Shown here: piece by piece, positions 36,838 through 44,019 of the stretch
Layout of the letters: every line of letters begins with the position of its first letter
Numbering within the stretch: the stretch's first letter is position 1
Source of the DNA: Metabacillus mangrovi
Lineage (GTDB): Bacteria > Bacillota > Bacilli > Bacillales > Bacillaceae
NCBI RefSeq assembly: GCF_009711125.1
Contig: NZ_WMIB01000022.1
Coordinates: 1-59,783 of the forward strand
DNA: 59,783 bases
Reading direction: 5' to 3'
Notes under the pieces: model-generated
Seen by the model: the letters and a program-made list of their open reading frames with translations, nothing else
Databases searched by the model: none
What the model was told of the DNA's origin: nothing
Program-made: the position numbers and the translations under genes

Positions 36838-36855
36838 ATCCGGAGGAGATCAACG

Positions 36856-38382
36856 ATGGGTTCAACTTTTGCAGGCCTCGAAATATCAAAGCGCGGCATG
36901 ACTGCGCAGCAGGGCGCACTCTACACGACCGGCCAGAATATATCCAATGCCAACACACCCGGCTACACACGCCAGCGTGTAACCTTTAAAGCTACAGAGG
37001 CATTCCCATCTCCAAGCCTGGAAATGCCGAAAATTCCAGGTCAAATGGGAACAGGAGTCGAAGCGGAAACGGTAGAGCGCGTACGCGATAAATTCCTTGA
37101 TATGCAGTTCCGCAGTGAGAACACGAAAACCGGCTACTACAGCGCACGTTCCGAAGCCCTTTTAAAAATGGAAGAGATCATGAACGAGCCGTCTGAAGCT
37201 GGACTTTCCAAAACGATGGACCGCTTCTGGCAGTCCCTGCAGGATCTTGCAGCGAATCCGACGAATACGGGAGCACGTTCCGTTGTCCAGCAACGCGGGA
37301 TTGCGGTAGCAGATACGTTTAAGTATCTATCCACTTCATTGCAGAGTGTACAAAAGGATTTGAAGAGTCAAATCGATATTTCCGCAAAGGAAATAGAATC
37401 AATTGCAAGCCAGTTGAACCGGATTAACCAGCAGATTTCTGAAATAGAGCCTCACGGCTATCTGCCGAACGATTTGTATGATGAACGCGACCGGCTGATC
37501 GATCAGCTTTCCAGCTTCGTTCCTGTTAAAGTTTCTTATCCGGTTAAGCCGGGAGGAAATGCCCTTAAAGTGGCTGAAGGCGTTGTAACAGTTGAACTTC
37601 TAGGGGCAGATGGAACGACTCCAGCCGGTAAGCTAGTAGACGGGGAAAACCGGACCGCTTCGGCATTCACTGTGGACTACGACAATACTTCAGGCCTGGT
37701 AAACGGATTTAAGCTGGGGGATGCCTCCATTGCTCTTAGCGGCATGCAGTCTTCAGGCAAAATGCTGGGACTTGTACAATCCTACGGATACATGGAAGGC
37801 GGCAGTGTAAAAGGGACTTTTTCAGATATGCAAAAGGATCTGGATGATTTGGCTGAAGCCTTTGTGGCGGAGTTCAATGCCATTCACCAATCAGGCTATA
37901 ACCTGAACGAATTTACAACCCCAAAAGGTACAGGGACAGGAATCTCATTCTTTACATTTGAAGCCGGGAAAACCGGGGCGGCAGGCATGAAAGTGACAGA
38001 TGAAATCTTGACTTCACCGGATAACATCGCCGCTGCCATCGGACCAAATCCAACTGCTGGGAACGGAGCCAATGCTCTTAAACTGGCAGAGGTGAAGAAT
38101 GAAATCCTCACAGGACTTCCTGACAGCGGAACATTCCAGACGTTCTACGAAAGCATGATCGGCGGAATGGCTGTTGAAGCGCAGGAAGCCGAGCGGATGC
38201 TGAACAATACAAATACGTTAAAGGATTCAGTGGAAACGCGCCGCCAATCGGTCAGCGCCGTCTCCCTCGATGAAGAAATGACGAACATGATTCAATTCCA
38301 GCATGCATACAACGCATCTGCCCGCATGATCACGATGCAGGACCAGCTGCTGGACACGATTATCAATAAAATGGGACTGTAG
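36856..38382 (+). CDS. flgK: flagellar hook-filament junction protein FlgK
   Basis: 508 residues. The N-terminal signature TFAGLEISKRGMTAQQGALYTTGQNISNANTPGYTRQRV and the C-terminal helix EEMTNMIQFQHAYNASARMITMQDQLLDTIINKM are the paired D0 segments of the rod/hook/junction family. It links the hook to FlgL and the filament and is exported through the flagellar channel. Ribosome site GGAGGAG. A normal-length member. Confidence 0.94.
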   Translation: MGSTFAGLEISKRGMTAQQGALYTTGQNISNANTPGYTRQRVTFKATEAFPSPSLEMPKIPGQMGTGVEAETVERVRDKFLDMQFRSENTKTGYYSARSEALLKMEEIMNEPSEAGLSKTMDRFWQSLQDLAANPTNTGARSVVQQRGIAVADTFKYLSTSLQSVQKDLKSQIDISAKEIESIASQLNRINQQISEIEPHGYLPNDLYDERDRLIDQLSSFVPVKVSYPVKPGGNALKVAEGVVTVELLGADGTTPAGKLVDGENRTASAFTVDYDNTSGLVNGFKLGDASIALSGMQSSGKMLGLVQSYGYMEGGSVKGTFSDMQKDLDDLAEAFVAEFNAIHQSGYNLNEFTTPKGTGTGISFFTFEAGKTGAAGMKVTDEILTSPDNIAAAIGPNPTAGNGANALKLAEVKNEILTGLPDSGTFQTFYESMIGGMAVEAQEAERMLNNTNTLKDSVETRRQSVSAVSLDEEMTNMIQFQHAYNASARMITMQDQLLDTIINKMGL

Positions 38383-38392
38383 GTGACAAAAC

Positions 38393-39283
38393 ATGCGTGT
38401 AACACAAGGAATGCTCGCCAATAATTCACTAAGACACATCAGCAACAGCTATGGCCGCATGGGAAGCCTGCAGGACCAGCTGGCAACCGGCAAAAAAATC
38501 AACCGCCCTTCTGACGACCCTGTTGTCGCCATGAAAGGCATGCAATACCGCACGAACCTGACAGAAGTTGAGCAATACAAGCGCAATCTGTCGGAAGCGT
38601 ACCAGTGGATGGAGAACTCAGAAGGCGGGATCGAGCACGCAACGCAGGTTATGCAGCGTGCCCGTGAGCTCCTGCTACAGGCGAAAAACGGTACCAACAG
38701 CCCGGACGATCTGAAAGCGATCGGAGTTGAAATCGAGCAGCTCAATAAAGACCTTCAGGGAGTCGCGAATACACAGGTAGCCGGCCGCTATATTTATAAT
38801 GGAACGAAAACGGATCAGCCCCCAGTGGATGGAACCGGAGCATTTAACCCTCTATTGAACGACTACAAAGTAGCCGTTTCAAAAGGCGTAGAGCTTGAAG
38901 TCAATGTAAACGGACTTGAAGCATTCGGAGGGAAAATTGGCGGGGCCGGCAATACCCTGTTTCAAACCCTTCAGGGAATCGTTACCGACATCAATTCCGG
39001 TACGATGACGAACGGAGATAATCTTCTATCCGATCTGGACGAACACTTCGACAACATGAACGCAGAACGGGCAAAACTCGGCGCGCGCTACAACCGTCTT
39101 GAACTCATTGAAGACCGGATCGGCCAGCAGGAAGTAACCGCCAACCGGATTATTTCAGACAACGAAGATGCTGACATCGAACGTGTCATTACTGACCTAA
39201 AAATGCAGGAAAGCGTCCACCGCGCAGCGCTTAGCGTGAGCTCCCGCATCATCCAGCCGACGTTAATGGATTTTCTAAGATAA
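38393..39283 (+). CDS. flgL: flagellar hook-filament junction protein FlgL
   Basis: 296 residues of flagellin-like fold. MRVTQGMLANNSLRHISNSY and LQDQLATGKKINRPSDDPV form the N-terminal D0/D1 segment, and IERVITDLKMQESVHRAALSVSSRIIQPTLMDFL the C-terminal helix. It caps the FlgK junction and starts the filament. 10 bases after flgK, one operon. Confidence 0.94.
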   Translation: MRVTQGMLANNSLRHISNSYGRMGSLQDQLATGKKINRPSDDPVVAMKGMQYRTNLTEVEQYKRNLSEAYQWMENSEGGIEHATQVMQRARELLLQAKNGTNSPDDLKAIGVEIEQLNKDLQGVANTQVAGRYIYNGTKTDQPPVDGTGAFNPLLNDYKVAVSKGVELEVNVNGLEAFGGKIGGAGNTLFQTLQGIVTDINSGTMTNGDNLLSDLDEHFDNMNAERAKLGARYNRLELIEDRIGQQEVTANRIISDNEDADIERVITDLKMQESVHRAALSVSSRIIQPTLMDFLR

Positions 39284-39300
39284 AATAAGGTACACCACAC

Positions 39301-39351
39301 AAGTGCCCGGCATCCTTTCCTGCCAATTTAGGAGGTGCCTGGCACTTTTCA
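39301..39351 (+). repeat. GTGCC-GGCAC hairpin element after flgL
   Basis: AAGTGCCCGGCA pairs with TGCCTGGCACTT (one mismatch) across a 23-base loop, followed by TTTT. It can act as a terminator or attenuator between flgL and yviE, and has the look of a dispersed REP-type intergenic hairpin. Confidence 0.6.
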
Positions 39352-39367
39352 GTTAGGAGCTGAAGTT

Positions 39368-39937
39368 ATGAAAATCCCGCAAATCCGTATCCAAAGCACC
39401 CCAGGAAAAATCGGCCACACCACCATCCAGCCCAGAATGGAACAGCAGCAGCCAAAGCCAAGTCTGTCCATCCAGCAGCCAAAAGCAGATTTAACCATTG
39501 AAACAACTAAGGGCGAGCTTTCTATCGATACAACCGAGGCCAGAGCCGATGTGGATCTGAAGCACATCTCCAGAAGGATTCAGGAGTTTGCCCAGCAGGG
39601 ATATCAGGACTGGCTGGAAGGGATGGCCAGGGTCTCCTCTCAGGGGGATGACCTAATGAAAATTGAAAACGGCGGCAACCCCATTCCGGAACAGGCAAGA
39701 GCAAACAGTGAGTCCCCAATCTACGACTTTAACATTGCCTTTATTCCAAGAGCGGGCGGCGTAAAGCTAAACTATACACCGGCGCAGGTAAAAATTGATG
39801 CGGAACCGAGAAAGCCTGTCATTGATGTGCAAATTAACAAACCTATTTTAGACTATACTCCGGGAGACACGGAATTTGATATGCTTCAATATCCGGACCT
39901 CGATATCCGTTTCGAAACGATCGACATCAAGGTATAA
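39368..39937 (+). CDS. yviE: YviE family protein (DUF6470)
   Basis: 189 residues, encoded between flgL and fliW as in B. subtilis. The N-terminal third has repeats of the type PxLxIxxPKADLTIETTKGEL, giving alternating beta-like strands; MKIPQIRIQSTPGKIG opens it. It has no signal peptide. Function is not established. ATG 39368 has TAGGAGC upstream; an upstream frame starting in the hairpin element is rejected. Confidence 0.85.
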   Translation: MKIPQIRIQSTPGKIGHTTIQPRMEQQQPKPSLSIQQPKADLTIETTKGELSIDTTEARADVDLKHISRRIQEFAQQGYQDWLEGMARVSSQGDDLMKIENGGNPIPEQARANSESPIYDFNIAFIPRAGGVKLNYTPAQVKIDAEPRKPVIDVQINKPILDYTPGDTEFDMLQYPDLDIRFETIDIKV

Positions 39938-39961
39938 TGAAAACCAGAAAGGTGGGACATC

Positions 39962-40381
39962 ATGCTGAAAACAAAATATCACGGTGAAATGGAAATCGAT
40001 GAAGCACAAATCCTGAAATTTGCAGGAGGCCTTCCAGGCTTTGTAGAGGAAAAGCAATTCGTAGTCCTTCCGTTAGAGGAAGACTCTCCTTTTCTCATTC
40101 TCCAATCCGCCACCACACCAGATCTCGCATTCGTCGTCACCAGCCCGTTCTTCTTTTTCAAAGACTACGAGTTTGATCTGGACGAGAGCACTGTAGAAGC
40201 ACTAAAAATTGAAGATGCCAATCAAGTGCAGATTATGGTCATCCTGACCGTACAGGATCCGTTCAACCTGTCCACCGCCAACCTGCAGGCACCCATCGTC
40301 GTAAATGAAGTGAACAAACAGGCTAAACAAGTCATCCTGAACCACCCATCCTACAAAACCAAGCACAGCATCGTGCAATAG
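39962..40381 (+). CDS. fliW: flagellar assembly factor FliW
   Basis: 139 residues. FliW binds newly made flagellin and, when free, binds and inhibits CsrA, so that hag translation follows filament export. FAGGLPGFVEEKQFVVLPLEED and PFNLSTANLQAPIVVN are the family signatures. Encoded directly before csrA and hag, its two partners. The ATG follows AGAAAGGTGGGAC. Confidence 0.93.
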   Translation: MLKTKYHGEMEIDEAQILKFAGGLPGFVEEKQFVVLPLEEDSPFLILQSATTPDLAFVVTSPFFFFKDYEFDLDESTVEALKIEDANQVQIMVILTVQDPFNLSTANLQAPIVVNEVNKQAKQVILNHPSYKTKHSIVQ

Positions 40382-40393
40382 GGAGGCAGGAAC

Positions 40394-40618
40394 ATGCTCG
40401 TACTTACAAGGAAACTAAACGAAGCCATCCAAATCGGCGAAGAAATCGAAATCTCCGTCGTGAGCATCCAAGACGGACAAGTCAAGCTCGGCATCAACGC
40501 CCCGAAACACATAGAAATCCATCGCAAAGAAATCTATCTGTCCATCCAGCAAGAAAACAGCTCAGCTTCAAATCTATCAGCCGACATCCTAAAAAAATTA
40601 ACGAATTCCAAACCTTGA
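40394..40618 (+). CDS. csrA: carbon storage regulator CsrA
   Basis: 74 residues. [20 protein letters not shown] and [19 protein letters not shown] are diagnostic. It is an RNA-binding dimer that blocks the hag ribosome site by contacting GGA motifs and is antagonised by FliW. GGGAGG lies upstream of the ATG. The gene ends in an intrinsic terminator that overlaps its last codons. Confidence 0.95.
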   Translation: MLVLTRKLNEAIQIGEEIEISVVSIQDGQVKLGINAPKHIEIHRKEIYLSIQQENSSASNLSADILKKLTNSKP

Positions 40619-40640
40619 GCCCGGTACTCAAGGTTTTTTA
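40611..40640 (+). terminator. terminator of the flagellar operon after csrA
   Basis: AACCTTGAG-CCCGGTA-CTCAAGGTT followed by a long T tract; the csrA stop lies in the stem. Confidence 0.88.
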
Positions 40641-40658
40641 TTTTTTTCTCAAAACCTA

Positions 40659-40685
40659 TTAAACCCCCGCCACAACCGCCGATAT
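40659..40685 (+). promoter_or_regulatory. sigma-D promoter of hag
   Basis: A perfect -10 GCCGATAT at 40678-40685. Upstream, TTAA stands at 15 bases or TAAA at 14. Transcription would begin near 40693, leaving a leader of about 90 bases. Confidence 0.85.
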
Positions 40686-40741
40686 AAGAAATGTAACAAG
40701 CAGAAAATAAAGGCGGCCGACTTTAAACACTGCTTGAAAAA

Positions 40742-40774
40742 CCACATGGATGTGGAACCGAAAATCAGGGAGGA
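40742..40774 (+). promoter_or_regulatory. two CsrA-type sites in the hag leader
   Basis: CCACATGGATGTGG forms a stem CCACA/TGTGG that displays GGA in its loop, the preferred CsrA site. CAGGGAGGAAA, 10 bases further, is a second GGA site overlapping the hag Shine-Dalgarno. The two-site layout matches the known B. subtilis hag leader. Confidence 0.7.
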
Positions 40775-40783
40775 AATAATAAA

Positions 40784-41818
40784 ATGAGAATTAATCATAA
40801 TATTGCTGCGCTTAATACACACCGTCAGCTTACTGCTGCAAACGGTGCACAATCTAAATCAATGGAAAAACTATCTTCTGGTCTGCGTATTAACCGTGCT
40901 GGTGACGACGCTGCGGGTCTAGCAATTTCTGAAAAGATGCGTGGACAGATTCGTGGATTGGATCAAGCTTCTCGTAACTCTCAAGATGGTATCTCTTTAA
41001 TTCAAACTGCTGAAGGTGCATTGAACGAAACTCATGATATGCTTCAGCGTATGAGAGAACTTGCAGTTCAATCTAACAATGGGACTAATACAGCTGGCGA
41101 TTTAACTGAAATTCAAAAAGAAATTACTGAGTTAAGCAATGAAATCACTAGAGTCGGTAATAAAACAGAGTTCAATACTAAAACTCTGTTAAATGGTTCT
41201 CTAGGAGTTCAAGGTGCTAACGGAACTACAACAATTGCACAGTATAGTGCAGCGGGTATTTCCTTCGATTTTGGTGGAGCAGATACAGGTGAAACATTTA
41301 CGTTTGCTCGTACTGGTACAACTTTAACATTAACTGGAACAAATAGTGGCAAAGCACAAACTTTATCTTTGTCAGATACAACTGCAATGAAAGCTGGTAC
41401 AACTTTAAACTTCGATTCTCTTGGAGTTAAAATGAGCTTTGCTGCTGACGTTAACTTAGCTACAGGAGTAAATGCGGGGGATATTGCTGCTGACACAGTC
41501 ACTACAACTGGGACTAATTTACAATTTCAAATTGGTGCAAATGCCAACACAACATTAGGTATTTCCATTGCTGATATGCGTTCAACTGCATTGGGTTCTT
41601 CTGCAAGTAATGCAAACGTTGCAAACATTGCGGCAGTAAATGTTACAAATAAAACATTTAACGATAACATTGCAGTTATTGATGAAGCAATAAAAACCGT
41701 GTCAGCTCAACGTTCATCATTAGGTGCTTACCAAAACCGCCTAGAACACACAATTAACAACCTCGGAACATCTTCCGAAAACCTAACTGCCGCTGAATCT
41801 CGTATTCGCGACGTAGAT
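40784..41818 (+). CDS. hag: flagellin Hag, exon 1 (345 codons)
   Basis: The filament protein; exon 1 holds nearly all of it. MRINHNIAALNTHRQL and SSGLRINRAGDDAAGLAISEKMRGQIRGLDQASRN form the N-terminal D0/D1 helix region. A Thr/Gly-rich variable domain spans about 130-270. LGAYQNRLEHTINNLGTSSENLTAAESRIRDVD ends the exon. The genome reads on as YALAA and stop at 41836, a truncated product, but MAKEMMNQ, the usual continuation, appears at 42181. Joining 41818 to 42181 and 42249 to 42616 gives an intact 382-residue flagellin. Base composition is AT-richer and codon use more biased than neighbours, as expected for a highly expressed gene. Confidence 0.93.
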
Positions 41819-42180
41819 TATGCTTTAGCTGCATAAGCAGCAACAAGCACAGTCGTCCTAGCTGGTAACGGCTAGAGATCATAATCGGGTGAATTGCTGG
41901 AAACCCCTTAAGCTTTTCTTGCCACAACGCAGCCGGAAACGGCAGACGTGAGGGCTTTAAAAAAAGAAGAGATTGGGCAATCAGCAGCCAAGCTCCTGTC
42001 TCGAAAGAGTGGAGAAGGTTCAACGACTAGGATATACCATCTAAGGCTTAAAGCTATGGTGATGAAATCCGTAGGTGAAGCAATGGTCATCAGCATTGCG
42101 AATCCGAAGTGCCCGACCCCTACTGATCATCAGAGGGTGAAGATATAGTCTGGTCATTTATGAAAGTAAATGTTCGCACG
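41819..42180 (+). ncRNA. group I intron 1 in hag (362 nt)
   Basis: Self-splicing group I intron features are visible. P1: exon GAU and intron UAUGCUU pair with AAGCACA-GUC (41845-41854), with the usual U-G at the splice site and a single A-C mismatch. P4: TTGCTG with CAGCAG. P7: GACTA in GTTCAACGACTAG (42025-42029) pairs with TAGTC in AAGATATAGTC (42146-42150). The intron ends in G. The stop codon reached by unspliced translation lies in the P1 loop. There is no internal ORF. Exact ends are inferred from the reading frame and P1; the family assignment is firm. Confidence 0.9.
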
Positions 42181-42249
42181 ATGGCGAAAGAAATGATGAA
42201 CCAAACAAAGAATTCTATTCTTTCTCAAGCAGCGCAAGCAATGCTGGCT
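42181..42249 (+). CDS. hag: flagellin Hag, exon 2 (23 codons)
   Basis: Encodes MAKEMMNQTKNSILSQAAQA followed by MLA, the start of the C-terminal D0 helix. The frame continues unspliced into intron 2 as QSNQMPQGVLQLLR and a TAA stop at 42292-42294, a complete flagellin end. If intron 2 is removed, the exon joins to QANQQPQGVLQLLR at 42616. Without splicing of intron 1 this exon is unreachable from the hag start. Confidence 0.88.
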
Positions 42250-42615
42250 CAATCCAATCAGATGCCTCAAGGTGTACTTCAACTTTTGAGATAATGATTG
42301 CAGGGCGTCCCGCTTGGCAACGAGCTGGATCATAACCGGGTGAATTGCTGGAACTTCCTGAAGCTTTCTTCCCCACAACGCAGCTGGAAACGGCAGACGT
42401 GACGGGCTGAAAAGAAGAAAGATTGGACAATCAGCAGCCAAGCTCCTGTGAGGAAACTCTGGAGAAGGTTCAACGACTAGGATATACCGTCTAAAGCAAT
42501 GTGCCATGACGATGAAATCCGTAGGGTGGCAGCAGCCATTCGAAGTGCCCGGCTCCTTAAATTTTTGAGGATGAAGATATAGTCTATTCCATCGCTGAAA
42601 AGCATGGCGGCAAAG
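42250..42615 (+). ncRNA. group I intron 2 in hag (366 nt), carrying an alternative C-terminus
   Basis: Closely related to intron 1 through the core: shared AATTGCTGGAA, CCACAACGCAGC, CAATCAGCAGCCAAGCTCCT, GTTCAACGACTAG and GAAGATATAGTCT. P7 is GACTA (42475) with TAGTC (42580). P1: exon GCU pairs with GGC (42304-42306) and intron CAAUC with GAUUG (42296-42300), with a 3-base bulge. The P1 loop (42255-42295) holds codons for the rest of a flagellin C-terminus and its stop. It ends in G at 42615. The 5' site is chosen because it restores MLA-QANQQPQ and has U at -1. Confidence 0.83.
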
Positions 42616-42660
42616 CAAGCCAACCAACAACCACAAGGTGTTCTTCAATTGCTTCGTTAA
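42616..42660 (+). CDS. hag: flagellin Hag, exon 3 (14 codons and stop)
   Basis: Encodes QANQQPQGVLQLLR then TAA, the canonical end of Bacillus flagellins. It differs from the P1-loop version QSNQMPQGVLQLLR at only two residues, yet at about 14 of 45 bases, mostly silent changes. A hag-type terminator follows 10 bases later, which supports this as the true end of the transcript. Confidence 0.82.
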   Translation, partial: QANQQPQGVLQLLR

Positions 42661-42668
42661 TTGGAGAC

Positions 42669-43541
42669 TCAAGAAGGCTTCTTCGGAGGTCTTCTTTTTG
42701 CTTTTCTTAGCTCTGCCAGTTTGTAAACGACCGACCAATAGCTTCTATCCAGGGTTTGCGCAATTTTTGCATCTGTTTCTCCCTTTTGTTTTAACGCCAT
42801 CATTGTTTCTATTTCATTTGCCGTGTAAGGACGGAAATTGTTCGAATGGGCTGAGGTCACTTCATAATCTGGGTATAGTGATCTATATCTTTGGCGTTCT
42901 TTTATAAAACGGTACTCCCAGTCAAACTTATACCTCATGCTTTCCAAATTAATTTCGGTGCCAATCAGTTTAAGAAATTGATAAACTTCTGCTGTCTTTT
43001 GAAGCTTTAAAATAGTACCTTTTCCATCCTTACGTTTGGAGAGTACCAAATCATAATCAAAGATTTCTTTGATATGTTTTTTTAGAAGAATCAATTCTTC
43101 TTCTTCGAAACATTGCAAGTAGAGAGCAATTACTGGGCTTAATGTGATCTTTTTTTTATGGTGGTTGATTCTCCTGCTAATGCAAAGAGATCCGTCATCT
43201 AAATATAAAACTGCAATAAAGATTGGATGACTTATGTATCGGAGAAGTTGTACAGGAATTCTTTTATCGGTGTTTTCAGGATAGAAGTGATCACTTAAAT
43301 AATTAAACATCTCCAAAGATTTTGAGACGATATAATTCCCTTTTTGCCTTTTATAAAGTAATTCAGGAAGGACGGCGCATTTCCACATTCTATAATCCTC
43401 TTGCTCTTTTGAATAATGCTCTCTGTAGCTCCTATTGATTCTTCTCGAATTTTTATACAGTTTTGTTATTTCTCCATCTCCTAAAATACTGGCCAATAAA
43501 ACATTTTGCTGATATGTGGTAAGCGATCCAAAAGTGATCAT
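42669..43541 (-). CDS. free-standing LAGLIDADG homing endonuclease
   Basis: 290 residues. Two LAGLIDADG helices are visible: LLASILGDGEI at about residue 15-25 and IAVLYLDDGSL at about 110-120, each with the acidic residue that coordinates catalytic metal, so it is a monomeric two-motif enzyme. The C-terminal 55 residues (TANEIETMMALKQKGETDAK) look like an added helix-turn-helix DNA-binding domain, ending in a basic tail. AAGGAG precedes the ATG. It is antisense to hag, not inside either intron, and its last codons overlap the hag terminator. It probably mobilises the hag introns; the target is not shown. Confidence 0.85.
   Translation of the reverse strand: MITFGSLTTYQQNVLLASILGDGEITKLYKNSRRINRSYREHYSKEQEDYRMWKCAVLPELLYKRQKGNYIVSKSLEMFNYLSDHFYPENTDKRIPVQLLRYISHPIFIAVLYLDDGSLCISRRINHHKKKITLSPVIALYLQCFEEEELILLKKHIKEIFDYDLVLSKRKDGKGTILKLQKTAEVYQFLKLIGTEINLESMRYKFDWEYRFIKERQRYRSLYPDYEVTSAHSNNFRPYTANEIETMMALKQKGETDAKIAQTLDRSYWSVVYKLAELRKAKRRPPKKPS
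42671..42701 (+). terminator. terminator of hag
   Basis: AAGAAGGCTTC-TTCG-GAGGTCTTCTT, an 11-bp stem with two G-U pairs and a TTCG tetraloop, followed by TTTTT. It lies inside the 3' end of the antisense endonuclease gene. Confidence 0.88.
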
Positions 43542-43648
43542 CTCCTCAACTCCTTCTTTCTATTATAGAAAACATGTGTTCTTATTGTAATTATTTCCCT
43601 TTGCATAATTCGAAATACCTTCTCCTTTGGAATTCTCCCCAAAAACAC

Positions 43649-43693
43649 AGGACTTTCCTCCAATTGGGCCATACATCCTCTAAATGATAAAAT
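43649..43693 (+). promoter_or_regulatory. conserved palindromic promoter element of LXG cassette 1
   Basis: AGGACTTTCCTCCAATTGGG followed about 20 bases later by AAATGATAAAATT. Almost the same string occurs at 57820-57866 upstream of LXG cassette 3. CCAATTGG is an 8-base palindrome and TAAAAT a possible -10. Probably a shared activator site plus promoter. The rest of 43542-43731 shows nothing else. Confidence 0.6.
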
Positions 43694-43731
43694 TAGTAGA
43701 AAGTTACATTTTCAAAAAGGCAGGTGTCTTG

Positions 43732-43998
43732 ATGACTACAATTAAACTTGACCATAATACAGTGATGAGCCAGCTTGAGGAGATGGAGAGGGCGCTGAAG
43801 GAGGTTGTGATTGAACCTTTTGATGCGGCTTCTTTGGGGGATCTGAAGCTTGCGTTTACGGAGCTTTTGCTTCAGCGCGAGGAGTCGATTCATGTGATGG
43901 CCAGGGAGTACATAGAGGCGGTTTCTAAAAATATTGAGGATACGAAGGCGAATGTGACTTCTTTGAAGGAACAGGATGAGGCGATTACTCACTCATAA
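43732..43998 (+). CDS. DUF5344 (YwqI-like) LXG toxin partner
   Basis: A small helical protein of 88 residues, paralogous to 58369-58635 (KNIEDTKANVTSLKEQDEAI in both, nearly). Such WXG100-like partners are encoded just before LXG toxins and are thought to bind the LXG helices for type VII export. The start is set at 43732 (MTTIKLDHN), preceded by AGGTG, because the paralog starts at the same place; a frame from 43684 overlaps the promoter element. No ywqH-like DUF5082 gene precedes it, unlike cassette 3. Confidence 0.83.
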   Translation: MTTIKLDHNTVMSQLEEMERALKEVVIEPFDAASLGDLKLAFTELLLQREESIHVMAREYIEAVSKNIEDTKANVTSLKEQDEAITHS

Positions 43999-44019
43999 AC
44001 AGGAGAGGCAGCGTGGAAA

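Noticed and set aside
41819-42660. hag as a frameshifted or truncated pseudogene with duplicated fragments
   Set aside because: Both intervening segments have group I P1, P4 and P7 pairings, similar lengths and a final G, and their removal restores the exact flagellin consensus. Decay would not give that.
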